Shown: in pieces, positions 1-6,413 of the stretch
Layout of the letters: the number at the start of each line of letters is the position of its first letter
Numbering within the stretch: position 1 is the stretch's first letter
Assembly: GCA_036388295.1 (NCBI GenBank)
Contig: DASVSC010000002.1
Span: 1 to 8,401 of the forward strand
From: RYN-431 sp036388295
Lineage (GTDB): Bacteria > Planctomycetota > Phycisphaerae > Tepidisphaerales > Tepidisphaeraceae
Length of the DNA: 8,401 bases
Reading direction: 5' to 3'
The notes under the pieces: model-generated
Database searches by the model: none
What the model saw: the letters and a program-made list of their open reading frames with translations, nothing else
What the model was told of the DNA's origin: nothing
Program-made: the position numbers and the translations under genes

Positions 1-98
1 TACGTCCGATAGAAAGGGCCTGCCTAGTTCGAAGTTCGAGGCGGGACAAGCACCGTATTCCGCCCGGAATGCCGCCGGCTACACGGTAGCAACGGAAA
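1..98. other. Intergenic edge, no gene recognised
   Basis: This is the region downstream of the last minus-strand gene. I see no open frame with coding character, no tRNA shape and no convincing terminator. There is a 7-bp direct repeat (agttcga twice, 26-39). There is also a short inverted repeat (attcc, gccc loop, ggaat, 57-70) that extends by a G-T wobble and a G-C pair on the plus strand only, and it has no T-run after it. The 3' end of the minus-strand transcript may lie outside the window. Confidence 0.5.
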
Positions 99-512
99 CT
101 ACGCTCCGGCGGCCGTCGACTCGTGCAGCAACCGTCGATACTGCTCGCCCAACGACAGGGCCTTGTCGCCTTCGCGCACGTCCAGCAGCGTCGCGTCGCT
201 TGTCGCTTCACGCGCGTGCAGCACCATTTGCCCGCGTCCGCCGCCGTAGACGGCCGTAAACGCGTACACGTACCCGCCGGCGGCCGAGCGGTACATCAGA
301 TCGCGCACGACGACATCGCTCGCGGCTTGCGGCAACAATGGCCGGATCCGGGGGGCGAGTCCGAAGCGGTCCACGCTGCTGTAGCGAAAGCCGCAGTGAT
401 CGGCGACGCGGCGCAAACGGCGGGCCCGCCGGCGGCTGACGTGGCGGTCCAGCATCAGGCAGACCAGCAGCACCAGCAGCACCGCGGCGAGCATTGACCA
501 GGGCGTAACCAT
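99..512 (-). CDS. Small single-pass membrane protein, unknown function
   Basis: A 137-residue protein from ATG at 512. A TTG directly after the upstream stop (524) would add four residues and cannot be excluded; neither start has a clear Shine-Dalgarno. Residues about 7-21 form one hydrophobic membrane segment, followed by a very basic stretch (RHVSRRRARRLRR), so by the positive-inside rule the C-terminal part is probably cytoplasmic. The soluble part has a pattern I associate with uncharacterised planctomycete proteins: a Gly-Phe-Arg-Tyr then Asp-Arg-Phe-Gly-Leu-Ala block (41-53), then Val-Val-Val-Arg-Asp-Leu (67-72) and an aromatic strand (YVYAFTAVYG, 81-90). No catalytic motif is visible. 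The gene starts 12 nt after the stop of the TPR/haem-motif gene, so the two are probably co-transcribed. I cannot assign a function. Confidence 0.75.
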   Translation of the reverse strand: MVTPWSMLAAVLLVLLVCLMLDRHVSRRRARRLRRVADHCGFRYSSVDRFGLAPRIRPLLPQAASDVVVRDLMYRSAAGGYVYAFTAVYGGGRGQMVLHAREATSDATLLDVREGDKALSLGEQYRRLLHESTAAGA

Positions 513-524
513 ATCAAGCGGCAA

Positions 525-1739
525 TCAGGGCTGCGTGGCGGGCGCGGCGCCTTGCCGTTGCAGTTTGAACTCGAGGCCGTACTCCGGTTGCACCGGGTTA
601 AGCGTCGACAGGAACGCGAGTACGGTTTTGTACCGCGGGTCTTCCCGGCCACGGGTGTAGATGCCGTTGTAGCCGCGCACGCGCGGGTGTTTGATCTGGG
701 CGAACTGGTCGCTCAGGCCGTGCTGCAATACCAGCGACATCTCCGGCCGCGTGCGATCGACCATGTGAGCCAAATCGGGCTGTACGGTATTGCCGCCCGG
801 TTCGGCCGACGGGCGCGGGGCGGCCGGCATCGGGATCTTCGTCGACTGCAGCACATAGAAGTTCGTGTAGGCGGCGTTCACGTCCGTCGCCGGCGAGATC
901 AGCGAAAACTTCGCGGCCGCCGGGCCGCTGCCGCCGTGACACTGGCTGGTGGCACACCCCTGCAGGATCAGTGGCATGACGTCGCGCCGGAACTCGACCA
1001 TCATCTCGGGGTCATTGGTGACTTTCACGTCCTTCACCATTTCAGCAGTGCCATCGCGGATGATGCGCGTGGCCTGCACGGCGGGCATGGCGCGTGCGAA
1101 ATCGTTGTAGGTCGGGTAATCCGCAGCCACGGCCGGCGTCGCGTCATAAAAACGCTTGCGGACATTGCTCGCGAAATTGAACCGCATCTTCGTGTCCGAC
1201 TCACGCGTTTCCATCTGCTTGACGCGGTTGACCTCGTCGGGCGACAGCGTGTTGAACGCGGGCGGCGGTTTGATGACGGGGGTTTCAGGCGTGTCGGCGG
1301 GCGTGGGCGTCGAGCCGGGGGCGGCCGCGTTGCGCTCCAGTCGGCGCTGGTTCATCGTCAGCCGCAGCAGGTCGGCCGCTTCGGCGTTATTCGGGTCGAT
1401 GCCTTGTGCGTCGCGCAGGGCCCGCTCGGCCAGGTCGTAACGGCGCTCCTCGAAGGCGCGGCGGGCGGCGGCCACGCGGCCGGGGACGTCTTTGGCATCC
1501 AGCTTGTCGTACGCTTCGGTCCAGCGCGGCTCGAACTCGCCGTACGTAATGGATTCAACGGTATCCCGTGCGAGCGTGGTATCGATGCCGCGAATGGTCA
1601 CGACGACGCTGGTGTCGCGTTCCTCGACCAGGCCGTCGTACACGCCGCCCTCGCGCGTGCGGACGACGCCGGGCTGCCCGACCGCCCAGGCCAGGCCCGC
1701 CGAGACCAGAATCGCCGCCGCTACCCACGTTTTCCGCAT
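525..1739 (-). CDS. Secreted TPR protein with C-X4-C-H haem-type motif
   Basis: A 404-residue exported protein. The ATG at 1739 is preceded by a good Shine-Dalgarno (AGGAG, at 1749-1753, 9 nt spacing). Residues 1-20 form a signal peptide (MRKTW, then a hydrophobic Ala-rich core). Residues about 25-66 look like a small beta-barrel of the Sm/SH3-like type (RTREGGVYDGLVEE, ending in VESITYGE). Residues about 86-128 form a TPR-like helical pair (AARRAFEERRYDLAERAL, then DPNNAEAADLL). A Pro/Thr-rich linker (139-162) follows. The C-terminal half resembles planctomycete cytochrome-c-like domains: C262-A-T-S-Q-C267-H268 (spacing C-X4-C-H instead of C-X2-C-H), a possible distal Met334 (RPEMSLVLQHGL), and a typical tail with His-Pro (351-352) and Asp-Pro-Arg-Tyr (367-370) before the last helix. 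Haem binding is inferred only. It may be an envelope electron-transfer or scaffold protein; the partner is unknown. The reading frame is intact. Confidence 0.85.
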   Translation of the reverse strand: MRKTWVAAAILVSAGLAWAVGQPGVVRTREGGVYDGLVEERDTSVVVTIRGIDTTLARDTVESITYGEFEPRWTEAYDKLDAKDVPGRVAAARRAFEERRYDLAERALRDAQGIDPNNAEAADLLRLTMNQRRLERNAAAPGSTPTPADTPETPVIKPPPAFNTLSPDEVNRVKQMETRESDTKMRFNFASNVRKRFYDATPAVAADYPTYNDFARAMPAVQATRIIRDGTAEMVKDVKVTNDPEMMVEFRRDVMPLILQGCATSQCHGGSGPAAAKFSLISPATDVNAAYTNFYVLQSTKIPMPAAPRPSAEPGGNTVQPDLAHMVDRTRPEMSLVLQHGLSDQFAQIKHPRVRGYNGIYTRGREDPRYKTVLAFLSTLNPVQPEYGLEFKLQRQGAAPATQP

Positions 1740-1812
1740 GGTTGCCTTCTCCTCTAATTGTCGTAACTGTAGGCCGCGCCGACGACGAACACAAAGCGGC
1801 CGGCCGATGGCG

Positions 1813-2256
1813 TCAGTCGGCGCTCGGCCGGGTGGCGGGCTGCGTGCTGGCGGGCGTGACGACCGTGATCTGCCCCGTTTGCGTCAGGATGATCTGCGTG
1901 GCGTCTTTGTACTTCGGCGTGCGGCCGCCGTACGCGGCGAGCTTGCCGGTGACGCGAAGCACCGCGCCATTAAACTGCTTGGTGAAGTCGCCGCCGAAGG
2001 CTTCGTCCAGCTTCGGGCGACTCTTTTCGAAGACGGCGACGACGAAGTTCGGGTCGCCTTCGAACTCGATGTTGCAGACCTTGCCGCTCTTGCTCCAGGC
2101 GGCCGCCGACACTTTTCCTTCGACCGTTACTTCCTTGTCGATCGCCGCGGTAAGGGCAGCTTTGTCGTCGGTCTTGATGATGCCGCCAGGCACCTCGGCC
2201 AGCGCGGCGACCGCGAACAGGGCGAGCACAAACGTCGCAGGGGTGTAGCGCTTCAT
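1813..2256 (-). CDS. Small secreted OB-fold-like protein
   Basis: A 147-residue protein from ATG at 2256. It has a clear signal peptide: MKRY, a hydrophobic core, and a probable signal peptidase I site after A-L-A (18-20), before Glu21. The mature part has alternating strands like a small OB-fold: EVTVEGKV (42-49), KVCNIEFEG (59-67), FVVAVFEKS (71-79), a helix around PKLDEAFGGDFTKQF (81-95), AVLRVTGKL (98-106) and a last strand pair ending at QITVV (129-133). The tail (134-147) is Thr/Pro/Ala-rich and probably disordered. Periplasmic OB-fold proteins of this size bind oligosaccharides, metals or nucleic acids; nothing here shows which. It starts 14 nt after the rpiB stop and sits 73 nt before the TPR/haem-motif gene, which is also exported, so a shared envelope role is possible. 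The fold is an inference from strand pattern. Confidence 0.8.
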   Translation of the reverse strand: MKRYTPATFVLALFAVAALAEVPGGIIKTDDKAALTAAIDKEVTVEGKVSAAAWSKSGKVCNIEFEGDPNFVVAVFEKSRPKLDEAFGGDFTKQFNGAVLRVTGKLAAYGGRTPKYKDATQIILTQTGQITVVTPASTQPATRPSAD

Positions 2257-2270
2257 GCCCTTATCCTACG

Positions 2271-2735
2271 TTAAGGCAGGGTCCGCTCGGCGGATAAAAT
2301 CTCTTCGAGCCGGGCAATCTTCTCCACCCGCCGGGCGTGCCGTCCCTGCGAGTACGGCGTATTCAAGAACGCCTCGACGATTTTCAGCAACTGGTCCTGC
2401 GGCAGCAGATCGGTGCCGACGCACAGGATGTTGCAGTGATTGGCGTCCCGCGCGACGCGCGCCATCACTTCGTCCAGCACGACGGCGGCGCGCACGCCGC
2501 GGACTTTGTTGGCGCACACGCTCATGCCGATGCCGCTGGAATCGAGCAGCACGCCCGCGTCGGCTTCGCCGCGCGCCACGGCGTGGGCGGCCGGGACGGC
2601 GAAGTCGGGGTAGTCGCACGCCGTGCCAGTCGGGCACCCGTAGTCGATCACGCTGTGGCCCTTGGCCTTGAGCACGATCATGAGGCGCTTTTTGCCTTCG
2701 AAGCCGCGATGATCACACGCGACGGCGACCTTCAT
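2271..2735 (-). CDS. rpiB: Ribose-5-phosphate isomerase B family protein
   Basis: RpiB/LacAB-family sugar-phosphate isomerase, 154 residues (usual family length about 145-160). It would interconvert ribose 5-phosphate and ribulose 5-phosphate in the non-oxidative pentose phosphate pathway in the cytoplasm. Family signatures are present: CDHRGFEGKK (7-16), DYPDFA (41-46), GIGMS (68-72), ANKVRGVRAA (75-84) and GRHARRVEKI near the C-terminus. The start at 2735 has an excellent Shine-Dalgarno (AAGGAG at 2741-2746, 5 nt spacing). Oddities: the position of the E. coli catalytic base Cys66 is Asp65 (L-L-D-S-S-G-I-G), and the position of His99 is Ala98, with a His two residues later (His100). A Cys at 74 lies near the site. 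The protein may use another base or act on another sugar phosphate, so the substrate is not certain. The gene follows the Sua5-phosphatase fusion by 38 nt, the same order as B. subtilis ywlC-ywlE-ywlF. Confidence 0.92.
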   Translation of the reverse strand: MKVAVACDHRGFEGKKRLMIVLKAKGHSVIDYGCPTGTACDYPDFAVPAAHAVARGEADAGVLLDSSGIGMSVCANKVRGVRAAVVLDEVMARVARDANHCNILCVGTDLLPQDQLLKIVEAFLNTPYSQGRHARRVEKIARLEEILSAERTLP

Positions 2736-2773
2736 GACCGCTCCTTCATCAACACTTCCCGCATCGACATGGC

Positions 2774-3880
2774 TTACCCAATGATGTGGTCCTCGCGCAA
2801 ACGCGCTTGGATCAGCTTTTCCATCTGCTCGGCAAGGTTTCGATACGTGGCGACGTCCGACCCGATCGGGTCTTCGATGTCACCGCCCGGGTCGAGCGTG
2901 CGGACCGGCGCGCCGGCCGCCATCATCTTCACCGCGTCGGCGTGCGACCGGCCCATCACCAGAACCAGATCGGCCGAGTGCAGCAGTTCGGGCGTCAGCG
3001 ACTGCGAGCGATGACGCGTCAGGTCGGCCCCCATGGCCCCGACGGCTTCCACGGCCTGCGGGCTGGCGCGTGTGCCGTTGAGCGCGTAAACGCCGGCCGA
3101 CGCGACGGCGTAACCTTTGGCTTCCATCGCCGCCTCGCCGCCCAGATTCTCGGCCAAGATCTTGCGTGTCAGCGCCTCGGCCATGGGCGAGCGGCAGGTG
3201 TTGCCGCTGCAAACGAACAGCACAGTGGTCTTCAGTTGCCGCTGGATAATGCGTTGATCGATCACGCCCGCCCGCACGATCTCGTAACGGTCCGGGTAGA
3301 CGCGCAGCAAGGTCGACGGCTTGGAAAACCGCGTCGGCCCCGCGTCCACGGCTAAGTCGACGCCGGCCGCTGCCGGGTCGAATGGTTTCGGCAACGATCC
3401 GCCGCCGCCGTCGAAACGCGTCAGCGCCACCGGTGCTGACACACGGCCGACGATTTCCGCGAACACCGGGTGATCCGGGCAGCGGAGCGTGATCGTGTCG
3501 TTTTCGAACAGCTCAGCGCCGTCAACGCCGAGACGCCCCGCGATGACCTGCTGCCGGGCGGGCGGGACGTCGAAGATAAAGCCGACCGGGCCCGGCCAGA
3601 GCTTACGGACCAGGCGCTGCACGAACTCGGTGCCGTTCTCCAGGAACTCCCACACCTGCTCCGGGCGGGCCAGGTGCAGTGTCCAGGCCTTGGCGGCGCC
3701 GTCGCCACGCAGCTTCTCGAGACGGGCGCGGGTTTCAGGGCGGTCGATCCGGCCGGCGACGCCGTAGACGGTTTCGGTCGGCAGAACGACCAGTTGCCCC
3801 GCGTCCAACGCGGCGGCCGCTTTGGCCACGTCCCCTTCGGGGTCGCGACTGCTGAGGATGTTGAGAACGGGCGATGACAT
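2774..3880 (-). CDS. Sua5/YrdC-like domain fused to arginine-phosphatase-like LMW-PTP
   Basis: A 368-residue two-domain protein. Residues about 10-207 form a Sua5/TsaC (YrdC) domain, which makes threonylcarbamoyl-AMP for the t6A modification of tRNA: PTETVYG (34-40), K-L-R (56-58), LWPGP (94-98) and S-K-P-S-T (186-190). The usual T-S-A-N motif is not visible; that segment reads ALTRFDGGGG (152-161), so activity is uncertain. Residues 218-368 form a low-molecular-weight phosphatase with a complete P-loop C224-S-G-N-T-C-R230-S-P-M-A-E and the general-acid segment E-D-P-I-G (336-340). Thr228 is the residue that, in B. subtilis YwlE, favours phosphoarginine over phosphotyrosine, so this is more likely a protein-arginine phosphatase than a tyrosine phosphatase. 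ATG 3880 is chosen because homology begins soon after it. A TTG at 3928 overlapping the pheT stop would add 16 residues. No strong Shine-Dalgarno is seen at 3880. Confidence 0.9.
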   Translation of the reverse strand: MSSPVLNILSSRDPEGDVAKAAAALDAGQLVVLPTETVYGVAGRIDRPETRARLEKLRGDGAAKAWTLHLARPEQVWEFLENGTEFVQRLVRKLWPGPVGFIFDVPPARQQVIAGRLGVDGAELFENDTITLRCPDHPVFAEIVGRVSAPVALTRFDGGGGSLPKPFDPAAAGVDLAVDAGPTRFSKPSTLLRVYPDRYEIVRAGVIDQRIIQRQLKTTVLFVCSGNTCRSPMAEALTRKILAENLGGEAAMEAKGYAVASAGVYALNGTRASPQAVEAVGAMGADLTRHRSQSLTPELLHSADLVLVMGRSHADAVKMMAAGAPVRTLDPGGDIEDPIGSDVATYRNLAEQMEKLIQARLREDHIIG

Positions 3881-3924
3881 GCGAGGTGCCAAAGAACGAT
3901 TATCCGCCCGCCGCCCGCGCCCCG

Positions 3925-6306
3925 TCAAGTGCGCAGCGACGCATTGAGGTCGGCACGCAGTCGGCCGACGACGGATTCGACGGCGTCGTTAACTTCCTCG
4001 GCCGTCAACGTGCGGGAAGGGTCGCGGAACGTCAGCCGCAGGGCGAGCGAGCGGTGGCCGGGTGGAACCTGCGGGCCGCGGTATTCGTCGACCAAATCCA
4101 GCTTTTCCAGCATCGCCCCCGCGGCGGCGCGGACGACACGCTCCACGTCAGCGAACGCGACGCCCGCCGTCGCGACGACGGCGAGGTCGCGCACCGAGGC
4201 CGGCAGGCGGTTGACTGGCGTATACACCGGCGGCCGTTCGAAGTGCGGCTCCAGCAGCGACAGGTTGATTTCGAACCCGAACAACTTGAACGCCAGCCGG
4301 TCGACCTTCGCCAGTTTCGGGTCCAATTCGCCGGCCCAGCCGACGACGGTATCGCCGACACGAATGATTGCCGTCGCGCCGGCGAGGCCCGGTGCGTGGT
4401 CGCCCGCGACGAACGTCAACGGCGGCAGGCCGCACGCCTCGATCGCGTCCTGAAGGCTGCCCTTCGTCGCGAAGAAATCGATGGCCGTCGCCCCCCGCCA
4501 TGCCGTCGGCCCGGCGACGCCGCCGCAGACGCCGCCGAGCGTCCACGTGCCCGGCAGCTTAGCGAAGGTGCGATCGATTTCGAATAAGCGCAAGCCGCTC
4601 ACGCCCCGGAACACGTTGCGTTGGGCGCTGGCGAGGAGGCCGCCCATCAGGGTGCGCCGCAGCGCATTCATCTCCGCCGACGCAGCGTTGCTCAGCACAA
4701 TCGCGTCGGGCACAGGGCCGAGCCATTTGGCCGACTTCGTATCCGATTCGAGCGGGTCGTTTTTCGTCTCCAGCCAGCCTGCGTTCACGAGCGCCCGCGT
4801 CATCGCTTGGCGCAATCGGCCTGGCAAACAATCCTGCCCACGCGTGGCGCGGGCGGGCCGTGATTCGGCGGCGATGTTGTCGTAGCCGATCATCCGAGCC
4901 ACGTCCTCGGCCAGCACGACCGCGTCGTTCACATCGACGCGGAACGTCGGCACGGTCACGGTCAGATCGTCCGTCACGCCGTAACCGAGCTTTTCGAGCG
5001 ACGTTTTCACCGTGGCCGCACTGACCGCCGTTCCGAGCAGCCGCGCGACACGGTCGGCGGACAGCTTGAAAGTGCGCGGCTCTGTCGGCCGGGCGATGAA
5101 GTCCGCCGGCGGGCCGGTCAGCTGGCCGCCGGTCAGTTCCGCGATCAGTGAGTACGCGCGGTGGCGGGCGACGTCGAGCATGGCGTTCGGGTCGGTGCCG
5201 CGTTCGAAGCGGTACGAGGCGTCCGTGCCGCCGGTGCCGTCGATGCGGCGGAGCGTCTTCACGTTGCCACGTACGTGGACCGGGTCGAAGTATGCGACTT
5301 CCAGCAGGATGTCGGTCGACGTTGTCGTCGTTTCGGCAGACCGGCCGCCCATGATGCCCGCGAGGCCCAGGGGCCGCTCGGCGTCGGCCACAACCAGCGG
5401 CTGGCCGTACTTCGCATCGATCGTCTTGCCGCTGAGCAGTTCGAGCGATTCGCCCGCTTTCAGCTTACGGACGACGATTTTCGTCCCGGCGAGCTTGGCC
5501 AGATCGAACGCGTGGGACGGCTGGCCGGTTTCGTACATCACGAAGTTGGTGATATCGACGACGTTGTTGATCGGCCGCATGCCGGCCGTCAGCAGCACCG
5601 ACTTCAGCCATGGCGGGCTCGGCGCGACCGTCACGCCGTGAAACGCGGCAGCCGTGAAGCGGCGGCAGAGTTCGGGTTCGGCGATCTCGACGGCTATGCG
5701 CTCGTTGCCCACCGCCGTCGGCAGTATCGACTTAGGCCAAGCGACTTTCGCACCGAACAGCGCGGCGATTTCGCGCGAGATGCCGAGCAGGCCCAGACAA
5801 TCGGGCCGGTTCGGCAGCACTTTCAGTTCGATCAGATGGCCGTCGACTTTCGCCACGTCGACGAACGACTTGCCGAGCAGTGATTCGTCGGTCCACCACT
5901 GCATGCCGGTGCCCTCGGCGATCAGGCCGAGTTCGCCGTCGAGGCAGATCATTCCTTCGGAGTCGACGCCGTGAAACTTGGCGGCCGTCACCTTCTTGCC
6001 GGTCGGCAGTGTGACGCCCGCGGGCGCAACGGGCACGCCCCAGCCGACCTGGACGTCGTGGTCACTCCCGACGAGGACGTGGATGAAACGGCCGGGCTCA
6101 ATTTCGATGCGCGTGTCGAACACGCCGGCGGCGTCGGCGATGGCTGCCTTGGACCGAACGAACCCGATCCGCACCGGCCGCAGCGCCTCGCGCAAATCGA
6201 CTTCCGCTTCCACTTCCAGGCCCGCGCGTGGCATCGCGTCGATCAGCTCGCGGTGCGGGATCGGACGGTCGACGTATCGCAATAGCCAGGACGTATTGAG
6301 CTTCAT
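3925..6306 (-). CDS. pheT: Phenylalanyl-tRNA synthetase beta subunit
   Basis: Beta subunit of the alpha2-beta2 phenylalanyl-tRNA synthetase; it carries editing and tRNA-binding functions. 793 residues, normal for bacterial PheT. Domains in order: N-terminal MKLNTSWLLRYVD; an EMAP-like tRNA-binding domain (about 43-150, with GVDSEGMICLDGELGL at 113-128); the B3/B4 editing region (RPINNVVDITNFV, 244-256, then GQPSHAFD); YRFERGTDP (365-373); the B5 domain (FKLSADRVARLLG, 413-425, and EDVARMIGYD, 467-476); a catalytic-like domain with GLRLFEIDRTF (571-581); and a C-terminal ferredoxin-like anticodon-binding domain (about 696-793, with RSLALRLTFRDPSRTLTAEE). ATG 6306 is chosen because the family begins with this Met-Lys-Leu sequence; the longer open frame upstream is translated repeat. 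No Shine-Dalgarno is seen: the start is preceded by a pyrimidine-rich tract next to the palindrome. Confidence 0.97.
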   Translation of the reverse strand: MKLNTSWLLRYVDRPIPHRELIDAMPRAGLEVEAEVDLREALRPVRIGFVRSKAAIADAAGVFDTRIEIEPGRFIHVLVGSDHDVQVGWGVPVAPAGVTLPTGKKVTAAKFHGVDSEGMICLDGELGLIAEGTGMQWWTDESLLGKSFVDVAKVDGHLIELKVLPNRPDCLGLLGISREIAALFGAKVAWPKSILPTAVGNERIAVEIAEPELCRRFTAAAFHGVTVAPSPPWLKSVLLTAGMRPINNVVDITNFVMYETGQPSHAFDLAKLAGTKIVVRKLKAGESLELLSGKTIDAKYGQPLVVADAERPLGLAGIMGGRSAETTTTSTDILLEVAYFDPVHVRGNVKTLRRIDGTGGTDASYRFERGTDPNAMLDVARHRAYSLIAELTGGQLTGPPADFIARPTEPRTFKLSADRVARLLGTAVSAATVKTSLEKLGYGVTDDLTVTVPTFRVDVNDAVVLAEDVARMIGYDNIAAESRPARATRGQDCLPGRLRQAMTRALVNAGWLETKNDPLESDTKSAKWLGPVPDAIVLSNAASAEMNALRRTLMGGLLASAQRNVFRGVSGLRLFEIDRTFAKLPGTWTLGGVCGGVAGPTAWRGATAIDFFATKGSLQDAIEACGLPPLTFVAGDHAPGLAGATAIIRVGDTVVGWAGELDPKLAKVDRLAFKLFGFEINLSLLEPHFERPPVYTPVNRLPASVRDLAVVATAGVAFADVERVVRAAAGAMLEKLDLVDEYRGPQVPPGHRSLALRLTFRDPSRTLTAEEVNDAVESVVGRLRADLNASLRT

Positions 6307-6413
6307 AAGAAAGAAGAAATGAACGCCAAGACGCCAAGACGCCAAGTAGCAAGAGAAGCAGAAGTGCCTGCTTGTATTTCTTCTTGGCGTTTTGGCGTCT
6401 TGGCGTTCATTTT
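6307..6413 (-). terminator. Possible attenuator or terminator-like structure before pheT
   Basis: Read in the direction of transcription (minus strand), the palindrome would fold into a long RNA hairpin followed at once by a pyrimidine-rich stretch: the 14 nt just before the pheT ATG (6307-6320) contain ten T and three C. This resembles an intrinsic terminator, but the T-run is interrupted and the outer part of it is itself inside the stem. If it works, pheS would be transcribed more than pheT. No leader peptide rich in Phe is visible. It may have no regulatory role. Confidence 0.25.
6316..6413. repeat. Large imperfect palindrome between pheS and pheT
   Basis: A 98-nt inverted repeat fills the pheS-pheT gap. 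The left arm is 6316-6361, the right arm 6368-6413, with a 6-nt loop (aagtgc). By eye 40 of 46 positions pair, and the outer 31 pair at 29 positions. Each outer arm contains three tandem copies of an 8-bp unit: acgccaag (6323-6346) in the left arm, and its complement cttggcgt (6383-6406, middle copy changed to tttggcgt) in the right. The right arm reaches into the pheS stop codon. Both strands are open here and translate to peptides such as NAKTPRR and LGVLAF, which are spurious. It looks like a dispersed REP- or MITE-like element, but only this copy is in the window. Confidence 0.85.

Noticed and set aside
1..98. Possible tRNA fragment or terminator (ttcgaagttcgag and attcc/ggaat repeat)
   Set aside because: No acceptor or anticodon arms can be built around the ttcga sequences, and the small stem has no T-run on either strand.
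552..1757. Long plus-strand open frame (401 codons) opposite the TPR/haem-motif gene
   Set aside because: The minus-strand product has a signal peptide, recognisable domains and a good Shine-Dalgarno. The plus-strand product is rich in Arg, His and Gly without any domain pattern, as expected for the antisense of a GC-rich gene.
1740..1812. Possible internal promoter before the TPR/haem-motif gene (TTGTGT, 17 nt, TACAGT on the minus strand)
   Set aside because: The match is only three of six and four of six to consensus, so it is not distinguishable from chance; only the Shine-Dalgarno is convincing here.
5161..5883. Plus-strand open frame (240 codons) opposite pheT
   Set aside because: It lies wholly inside the conserved pheT coding region and shows no domain features.
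6323..6406. CRISPR-like array from the regularly repeated 8-mers
   Set aside because: The units are contiguous with no spacers, and the arms are inverted with respect to each other; no cas genes are near.
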